Origin: Takakia lepidozioides
Taxonomy: Eukaryota > Streptophyta > Takakiopsida > Takakiales > Takakiaceae
DNA: 60,000 nucleotides
Direction: 5' to 3'
Assembly: GCA_030704615.1 (NCBI GenBank)
Contig: CM060731.1
Location: forward strand, 28,956,001 to 29,016,000
Shown: piece by piece, positions 52,607-60,000 of the stretch
How the letters are laid out: each line of letters starts with the position of its first letter
How positions within the stretch are numbered: position 1 is the first letter of the stretch
Program-made: the position numbers and the translations under genes
The notes under the pieces: model-generated
Seen by the model: the letters and a program-made list of their open reading frames with translations, nothing else
What the model was told of the DNA's origin: nothing
The model's database searches: none

Positions 52607-53647
52607 CAATGTTGGGCAGGTATATTATATTATACTCGGGTATACAATATACCTTGGCACGCCCATTGCATGATAACCTGGCCCGGCCCTATTGGCCAAG
52701 TATTTAATTGCGTCCTACCTGAACCGGACCCTATCCTAAAACCAAGCCTCTAAGTATACCCGGACCCTACCCGGTTTCTCTCCGCCTCAGAGGGTTGGGT
52801 CTGGGTTTATGCCCACATGGGCCTACAGTAATCCACCGCACCCCACCTAGTGCGTCTTTTTCTCTTGGACCACACCACATATGCTTGAAAAACTGAATTA
52901 TTTGCTCCCTTTTTCTATTGGACCACACATTTGTCGGTTCTCTCTTCGCTTTGCTTTTAACTCGGCTTGTCCTCACCAGCGCATGTGTAAGCTTATGGCT
53001 TCTCAGGGTTGTATTTTTTTCCCTCTCCAATAAAATATGTGCCAATGCATTTATTTATTTATTTATTTTTTAGAAAAAAGGGAGCGGTGCCCGATAGTCA
53101 AATTAAAAGGGAAAATTCACTCGTGGAGAGTTATCCGGCACGGTCTTCCGTGAGTTCAAGCCTTATGGCAGCCTTCTCAAAGGGTTTAATTTTTTCCCTT
53201 CAATAATCCACATATCAATAAAGTTCTTGAGGGCCACCGTCCCCGTTTTGTTTTTGTTTTTTTTGTTTTTTTTTTGTTAAAAAAATTACCCTGAAGAAGG
53301 CCGTGAAGTATACGAGGGGGATACGTACCCAAAACAATTTTATTAAAAGTGTTGAAAACTTCAATTAGTTGCGTATTTTCTATTGGACTGTTTTAAGGTT
53401 TTTTTTTAAACTTATTAGTGCGTTGTGCCATTATTTTTTTAATAGGCCTGGACCCTTAATCTACCCCGGTCCTAAGGGTATGTTATATGACTGCCCGGAC
53501 ATACCCTAACCCGGCTCATTATTCAGATCTTATTTTACCATGACGCGACACGGATTGTATGTGCCCCCAGACCCAGAGGGTTCATTTTTTAACTAAAAAA
53601 GGGGTAGCCCGGACCCCGAGGGTATATACCTACCCGCCCAACAAATC
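52607..53647. mobile_element. Old hAT-like element with internal direct repeats
   Basis: The left end CAATGTTGGGCAGGTATAT and the inverted right end GTTGGGCGGGTAGGTATATACC resemble the termini of the hAT element at 14534-15224 (CAGTGTTGGGCGG). Subterminal CCCGG/CCGGG motifs are abundant. No 8-bp duplication is detectable, so it is old or the ends are shifted. A SINE-like pair lies inside it: TATGGC-TTCTCA-GGGTT then TTTTTTCCCT-CAATAA near 52995 and 53163, the second preceded by GAGTTCAAGCC. Confidence 0.5.
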
Positions 53648-55532
53648 TGGATAGGAAAAATTATCAAGAAAAGCATGGTAGGGAATCTGTCCTACCCATA
53701 GAACGCCCATAGTTCTGAGAACCGGCATCCTCAAAGTCTGGCCAAACCTTGTTAGCCCATCATGGGGCCCATTGAAGAAACATATCATTTTTGGGCAGTT
53801 TTAAAAGATTTGAGTAATGGGATCAACTGGGATTGAGGCGGGATTAGTAAGGCTTCATCCCCTTGGGATCCCTAGTCCAACAAGCCCAAAACAATCCAAT
53901 TTGGCCAATACATGTAGTGCTGTCACTTGGTCAAACTGGGCAAATCCCCTAACAATAACCCTCTCACACACACACATGTGAAGAAGTCTTAGCATGAAAA
54001 AGAGAGATTTACCTTCATCAAAAGTAGACCCCTTGCTTGCTGATGAGACAACTTTGCTTTAACTCGAAATTAGGACCATCAGTTGCCAATCCTGATTCTA
54101 CTTTAGGAAAGAATTAGAAAAAAAAAATAGAAGCCCTTATAAGTTTATTGGCTCTCTCCTTTCAAGGAAGAGCGTTGAAGTCAATGGAGAAAATGTGGTC
54201 AACGGACAACCAGCATGGGCACATACCATGTTGGATGTGGTTGTTGGTTCAAACCACCGTCTGTTATCTCATGAAGGTGTCCACCAAGAAGGCAACTGAC
54301 ACCATAAGTTAGGGGGGTCAAGTGACACCATTCCCTTCAAGAGGCGTCATATATATATATATATATATAGATTTGGGTCAATGGACCTTACACCGTGTCA
54401 AGAGTATGATTGGTCTAAAAAAGCTCTTAATATAAACCACGTGGCAGCTAAAATTGTTGCTTCAATGGACAAAGCCTCTTACGATTTGCGGCTTGTTAAG
54501 TAAGGAAAAATCATGTGCCATGGAGGCTGATAAGGAGAAGCGGCTCCATGACCAAGCTCAGAAGTGAAGAACAAAAATGCTAGCTACAGAAGCCTAGAGG
54601 GCGCACTAATTGATTTCATAAAAATTGAAGCAGATCTAAAAAGCAATTTACATTTAAATAGGCCCTGAAGCCTGTTGTGAATCTAACCAGGAGCAAATAA
54701 TAAATAAATAAATCAGGAGCTCAAGGTTCCTGAGAATACTGCTAAAGCAAATTAGTGGGGAAGTTTGGTGCCTACAGATCACGTAAAAGTAGAGTAGTGA
54801 CTCAGTCCCAGCCCCTGCATACGACGCCACTCTCCATTCGTCCATATCCATCGGGGCGGCATTCGTGTCATCCGTCAACAGAGGAGCGAAAAGCTGGGAA
54901 TCTTAGAGAGTCTCAGAGGATCTGAGAATCTCAGTTTTGCTGTCGTGTTGGTGGGCGACGGTCAAGTGTGCAAGGAGGAGAGGGGCAGCCGTGGAGCGGA
55001 TAGGGCACCCGCGCACATCTCGCGCTGCACTCGCAGGCTTCGGACGAGGCTCGCAGCAGTTTCTCGCAGCTGTGGTGCGCATCCACTGCCTCTCTGGGCT
55101 CACCGACCACGGAAAGCGTGAGGAAATCTGACTTTGAAGAGGGCCTTGCTGTGTCTTGAGTAGCACCGGAGAGGTCTTTCAAGGTGCCGTGCATGGTGTG
55201 TTTGGTAGGAGGGCTTTGGTGAGTCGATGCAGCCTGAAGTCGCCTTGGGTAAGGTTAGATATCTGTTTCAGGCAGGTGCATCCTCCGCGTGTGGAAGAGT
55301 CCGAGAGACAGAGAGATCTGGAGGGACTTGAGGAGAGACTCCTTGTACGTCTCTAGGACTCCATACTCGGCGCTCTTATAGCTAATAGACGGAAGTCGTC
55401 AGCTGGTGGAATTCATATTGAATGGTAGTTGGGAGCCAGTCAGATCCGAATTCGGACGGCATCGAGTGATCAATCGGAAAGGATTGGATAATAAGGGCAG
55501 TAGGGAGTAAAGCTGAGAGAAAAAGGGGAGAG
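53648..55532. other. Intergenic, then putative 5' UTR/promoter of the membrane protein gene
   Basis: Nothing recognised up to about 54900 apart from the TA-repeat end at 54343-54371. From about 54930 to 55530 GC content and CpG rise. This probably represents the promoter and 5' leader of the gene starting at 55533. Frames on both strands here show no homology. Confidence 0.45.
54343..54371 (-). repeat. Third TC-(TA)n-TGACGCC end
   Basis: The minus strand reads TCTATATATA...TATGACGCC directly after an A. It shares with 38183-38384 and 52365-52565 only this terminal part; the following sequence is different, as expected if different Helitrons share just their 5' tip. Confidence 0.45.
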
Positions 55533-56549
55533 ATGGAGACGGAGCCAGAAGAGATGCAGATCCTCGGACTGGGAGGCATCTTCATGGAGGCCATCAAAAT
55601 ATTGCGGTCCTATTCTCGGCTGCTCTTATCGCTCGCAGGCACGCTTGTGCTGCCCCTGTGCATCGTCATCTTCTCGCACAGTCTCATCTCCAATCCACTG
55701 TGGAGGAAAGTATTTAGAAACGAGCGGCTGGTGGAAGCAGAGCAAGGCACCCCAGAGGCTGCAAAAACAGAGAGAATTCTGGATATGGAGCTTGTTGGCC
55801 TTGCAATCCTCAGCTTCGTTTACGTAATGTCCGTCTTACTCTTTTCTCTACTGTCGACTGCAGCCATAGTGTACAGTGTGGCGAGCATCTACACCGGAAA
55901 GGGGCTATCTTACTTCAAGGTTATCAGCGTGGTTCCCAAAGTGTGGAAGCGATTAGCGTACACATTCATATGGGCCTATCTGGTGATTGCTGCCTATTAC
56001 GTAGCATTATTTGCGCTGGTACTCATGGTGGTTATCCTGCACGATGTAACCGGTATTACGATGGTACCCTTTTTGATCCCTCTGACACTGTTTTTCTATG
56101 CAATGTTGGTGTATCTCAACCTGGTCTGGCACCTAGCAAGTGTGGTGTCCGTTCTGGAAGACAGCTATGGGCTCGGAGCCCTGAAAAAGAGTGTCAATCT
56201 CATCAAGGGCAAGAAATTGGAGGGGTTTGGCCTGATGTTTATCTACTTTGTTTGTACTTTTCTCATATTGTGGCTGTTCCGCGTGACTGTGGTGTATCAC
56301 AAGCTTCACATGAGCAGCGTGGCAGGAAGGGTCATCCTAGGGATCTTACTCCTAGCGTTGTTCACAGCCGTGACACTTCTTGGTATTCTGGTGCAAAGCG
56401 TGTTGTATTTTACGTGCAAATCTTATCACCACGAGAGCATTGATCGCTATGCTCTGTCAGAGCACTTGGATGGATATTTGGGAGAGTACATGCCTCTTAA
56501 GGGTCCTGTTTCCTTGGAGGCTTTGGAGGCTGAGTTGGAAGAGATTTAA
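55533..56549 (+). CDS. Polytopic plant membrane protein (Arabidopsis At5g44860/At4g19950-like), intronless
   Basis: A 338-residue open frame from ATG to TAA with no intron. The N-terminus is acidic (EPEEMQILGLGGIF). About six hydrophobic segments follow: about 31-50, 92-118, 142-170, 172-195, 227-250 and 265-290. A conserved loop WHLASVVSVLEDSYGLGALKKSVNLIKGKK (about 198-227) and a C-terminal YHHESIDRY...HLDGYLGEYMPL tail match a plant-specific family often labelled as polyadenylate-binding-protein-binding or unknown membrane protein. Biochemical role is not established; a transport or ER/plasma-membrane scaffold role would be speculation. The sequence is intact with no sign of decay. Confidence 0.9.
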   Translation: METEPEEMQILGLGGIFMEAIKILRSYSRLLLSLAGTLVLPLCIVIFSHSLISNPLWRKVFRNERLVEAEQGTPEAAKTERILDMELVGLAILSFVYVMSVLLFSLLSTAAIVYSVASIYTGKGLSYFKVISVVPKVWKRLAYTFIWAYLVIAAYYVALFALVLMVVILHDVTGITMVPFLIPLTLFFYAMLVYLNLVWHLASVVSVLEDSYGLGALKKSVNLIKGKKLEGFGLMFIYFVCTFLILWLFRVTVVYHKLHMSSVAGRVILGILLLALFTAVTLLGILVQSVLYFTCKSYHHESIDRYALSEHLDGYLGEYMPLKGPVSLEALEAELEEI

Positions 56550-58561
56550 AGACCCGTTCCAATGGGAGGGTGCCCACTTCTTAGAAATAGAAGCAGGGGA
56601 TTTGCATTGTAGGTATCATATAGATTTGGGTCTGGGGAAGAGAGGAGTTCCCAGCGAATAGTGATGTAGAGAAAGGGGAGGGAGGAAGGGAGGGGATGAT
56701 ACTTAAACGCTGTATCTCTATAGTCCTGGATGGCCCAGGAGTTACAACTCATGACTTTCTCAAGAAACTTTGTTGGAATTGTATAGCTACCACAGATTTG
56801 TTGTGGAGTTTTCCATGTGAATAGTCGACGCCACTTGAGCAGCTTTACTCTGAAATTTTCTTGCCTTTAAAGAACTTCACATTTGAACTCGCAGATTGCT
56901 GCTACTCTTATGTCATAGAATTTGGAGGACTCTATCTTGATCTTGCCTCTCTCTCTTTCTGTCTCTCTCTCTGGGCCGGTCGTTTTCTGTCGTGACTTGC
57001 AATTATTTGACGATTTTTGGAACTATCATCATTCTAGTGTCTCTGAGATGCTGTTGGTGACTCCCATCAGATATTGTTCAATGTGTTGCATTGGACTCAA
57101 TGGACCTGGATTGCAAGTATGATGCTGTTGATTGTGACCACAGATGAAGGTAATTGTGTTCTGTCTAGGAGAACTAACATCCTCAGGGATCTGTGGCAAG
57201 CATCTTGGTCACAGAGGTACAATAGGAGAGCTTTTCAGTAAATCTCTCAAGCCTCTTCTAGAACTCGAATACAGCTATCTTGTCAACATATCTTGGTCTT
57301 AGGTGATGTGAATGACTCCAAATTTGCAGGAAACAATCATGAGAGTTTCTCCCCCACCTTTGTGCTGTGGGCCCTCCCTCCGGACCTCTCACCTTCCTCA
57401 TCTCTTTCCCTAAAGGCTGTCTTTTCTCTTCAGCAGTACAATGTACAAGCAACTGCAGGCACATGGGTTCAGCTGGAGTAGCAGTGCAGTAATCACCCTC
57501 ATTTTCTCTACATCCATGGCAAGTTCCAGTCAAGTCTCGTATACATCCTGATGGTCTGTAGTCCCAACCAGGGTAATTAGTATCCTGTGTGGAAGATCAT
57601 CAAAGGATTCATTCATTGCTACTGTTTGCAGAGAGCAAATCAATGGGCACATCTCTCTTGGTCGTCCTGTTTCTCCTGTTTCCTGTTTCTGAGAAGAGAA
57701 CTAAAATCCGGTAAGTGCAATTCAAAGGCATATGTCACAATTCCTGATTCTACTCTTCACAGGAATCCTGCTTACATTGACAATTTCATGTGGATTCAGA
57801 AGGACTTGCTAAAAGAATCTCACATCACTAGCATGTCTGAAGGAAGGCGACTAATAGTGACTATATCACAACTTTGCCAACACTACATTCTTGTACTGTG
57901 AGAAGTTTGCGGAAACATCTGGCATGTGAGGTCCTCCACATGGTACCTTGCAGAGGCACTGTAGTGGACAGGACTCACAAGTCCTGCTGGAGTGTTGTGA
58001 CTGAAACATGAAAGAACAATGTGACATTGCTTTATATTTGTTCGTCATAAGGGAGATCAACCTTAAACCAGAACATCAGAAATCCGATTACTATAGCTAT
58101 ATAGCTCAGGACAAGCTACATACAAGAAGAAACAGGCACCTTGTATATCAATCCACAAATGGCAGGACAAAATTGTGCACCAACATCAAGGGAAAAACTC
58201 CTCGAAGCAGGGACATCCCCTTTTACAGGTAAGGCATAATCAGTTGATAGAACTGAATGCCTACTGCTAAGGTGGGCCATCAAAGAACTGCTCTCTTTCT
58301 CACCACTATCAAATGGGTGGGACCCATACCCTAAAGCAAGTATCAATGAGAAACAAAAAGCCATCATGGAGAACCACAAGGCTACATGTTAAGTGTTTCC
58401 CACATTGGCCCGTTGGAACCATGCCAGCTTTTCATACTTCGCAAAAAGCTAGAACCCAGAATCTCAGTGGGTAAACTACCTCAGACTTCACATCTCTTTC
58501 ACAATGTGTTCTGGTGTTGCTACAGAGCAATAGAACTTGACTGAAGTTTCCAATTGTTGTT
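56550..58561. other. Intergenic / 3' UTR region
   Basis: The first part is the presumed 3' UTR of the membrane protein gene. A CT-rich tract lies at about 56944-56974. Short frames on both strands (to 104 codons) have no recognised family. No repeats with clear boundaries were seen. Confidence 0.5.
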
Positions 58562-60000
58562 TTAGCCTAGCTCTGTTGAGGAAACAATAAGGCGACGCCG
58601 GCCCTCACCTAGAAAGACATCTCGATAACCAAGGTTTTTTATTAACGTACGAACATCATCTGCTGTCTTCACCTCACCTTCTCTTCGGCACCGTCTCCAA
58701 AGTTTAAATAATGTGTCTCGCATGGGCACATGGCCTCCATCCATCTGCCAAAAATGCCATGTCAGCCATAAAACTCCAAGCAGCCCACTCAACAGAAATT
58801 CTGAATTCCCCGTAAAACTGAATGTAAGTGAAAGATTATCCAATAATCAAGAGTTCTTTGCGCCTAAGAGAACATCAGCAATTCAATCAGACAAGACAGC
58901 TACTTGCAAATCTTTCATCGGACTCCAACCTTTGTGAGTGCTGCAAGTGATTGATCAGACATTAACCCTGGTATTTGCGTATAGGTGTAAGAGCAAAAGC
59001 CTGATCAGTGAGCATCACTGTGGCCAATCACCCCTGATGCCTGAATAGGTTGGGCCATCTCTTATTATAATCCTCCAGATGATATAGAGTTTGCAGATTT
59101 GGACAAAAACAGTACCATGAGGGTGAGAGTACTCATAGCTGCCTGAATGTCGCGATTGACAACATGGGCCTCAATCAACAGTTCATGAGTCCGACCATCA
59201 GGCGTCAATCCTGCAGCCTTCATGTAATCATACAACTTCAAAGCTTCTTCGGTCTTCACACATGTATAACAGAATAACCACACAAACATTAGATCTTGTG
59301 CATGGAATGTGCTGAAGCACTAAGTTATCCCATGGCACCTTTCCAAACAAGTTGAATAAAATCATGCTTGATTGGAAGACCACTCCACCACAACCATGTA
59401 GAATTGCAAAGTTGCTTGTGCAACATATCTAGTGGTTCTTAAGACAAAATATGGGCCTAGCAGTCCGTTAACAGCTCCAAGTCACTGTGATCAGGGACAT
59501 GTCAAAGCCCACAACTATGTTTGTAACCGGATTACAGGTAAACGTTTTTCACCGAGACATGGACGCACCAGGGTTTCAACTGCATTCTTGAATCATGGTC
59601 GCTGGAGGATGCCTCATCAATGCAATGCAACTTTTCTCACAGCATCATGGACATTATGAGACACTTTCTGTCCACATAATGACTAGATAAAGTTACTGGG
59701 ACCAGTTAGCACATGAGCAGGCAGCCGACTCATTGAGCATGCATAATCCACGTATGCACTTTTAACTCATTAAATTGAGCAGCCTGTTTACCTCATCGAC
59801 TTGAGTAAACGCCTACACCATCAAAAATCAACCATAAACCTTTGCCTCACCACAACAAACCATCAAAGTGTTGGTGAATATGAAGCAGGATATGCTTCTA
59901 AAAGGGCTCACCTTCCTGTTCTTTCCAAAGGCATTGAGAAGTGCATTGACCGAATTAACATCAGGAGTCAAACCAAATGTGCTTCCAATGGCTTCAAATG
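58562..60000 (-). CDS. Pentatricopeptide-repeat (PPR) protein, 3' exons only
   Basis: Minus-strand exons: 59912-60000 (continues past the edge; FEAIGSTFGLTPDVNSVNALL...), a 21-bp microexon 59792-59812 (AFTQVDE), 59116-59253 (TEEALKLYDYMKAAGLTPDGRTHELLIEAHV...) and 58562-58744 (GGHVPMRDTLFKLWRRCRREGEV... to TAA). All joins are GT-AG and in phase 0. The TPDV-S-NALLNAFGK and ALKLYDYMKAAGLTPDGRTHELLIEAH blocks fit 35-residue PPR helices with the TPD loop. PPR proteins bind organelle RNA and act in its editing, splicing, stability or translation. No C-terminal E/DYW domain is present, so this is a P-type or short variant. The targeting peptide would be outside the window. The microexon is the least certain element. 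Confidence 0.78.

Overview
This is nuclear DNA from a land plant. It contains a CYP85-clan cytochrome P450, a LACS8/9-type long-chain acyl-CoA synthetase with eleven GT-AG exons, a plant-type polytopic membrane protein, a pentatricopeptide-repeat (PPR) gene, and many plant-type transposons (Ty3 elements with integrase and chromodomain, CACTA/En-Spm, hAT, probable Helitron ends, SINE-like units). Gene density is low and most of the window is repeats. Nothing I can see fixes the species. A seed-free plant (bryophyte or lycophyte) is only a guess from how the proteins read.

Layout. 1-2146: AT-rich sequence without a recognisable gene, with one GC-rich hairpin. 2147-4488 (-): first four exons of a P450; the heme-binding half is not found in the window. 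5622-11976 (-): complete LACS gene, reconstructed here as a 732-residue protein. 11977-18250: intergenic, with a clean hAT-type MITE (14534-15224, perfect 8-bp target duplication) and one copy of an unclassified ~615-bp repeat. 18252-23960: a decayed Ty3 element whose gag and integrase lie on the minus strand while protease, reverse transcriptase and RNase H lie on the plus strand, as if the core had been inverted. 26089-30146 (+): a broken CACTA transposase gene. 30147-39900: intergenic sequence, the second ~615-bp repeat, satellites, hairpins and SINE-like units.

40025-45061 (-): three successive NIF/FCP1-like (HAD phosphatase fold) units. All have altered or missing catalytic motifs, and one contains two 246-bp exons that look like a tandem exon duplication. 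45140-46598 (+): the 3' half of a second CACTA element, ending in subterminal AGTGG/CCACT repeats and a degenerate CACTA terminus, which abuts a Ty3 chromovirus cut inside RNase H (46600-48486, +). A second chromovirus copy (49409-52007, -) faces it and has lost RT and RNase H. 52365-54371: Helitron-like ends and a second, older hAT-like element. 55533-56549 (+): intact single-exon membrane protein. 58562-60000 (-): 3' exons of a PPR gene running off the right edge.

The genes most likely to be functional are LACS (fatty-acid activation), the membrane protein, the PPR gene (organelle RNA metabolism) and possibly the P450. The P450 and LACS lie head-to-tail on one strand 1.1 kb apart, but no common pathway can be shown from this. 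The least ordinary part is the 40-46.6 kb block of degenerate FCP1-like units joined to half a CACTA transposon.
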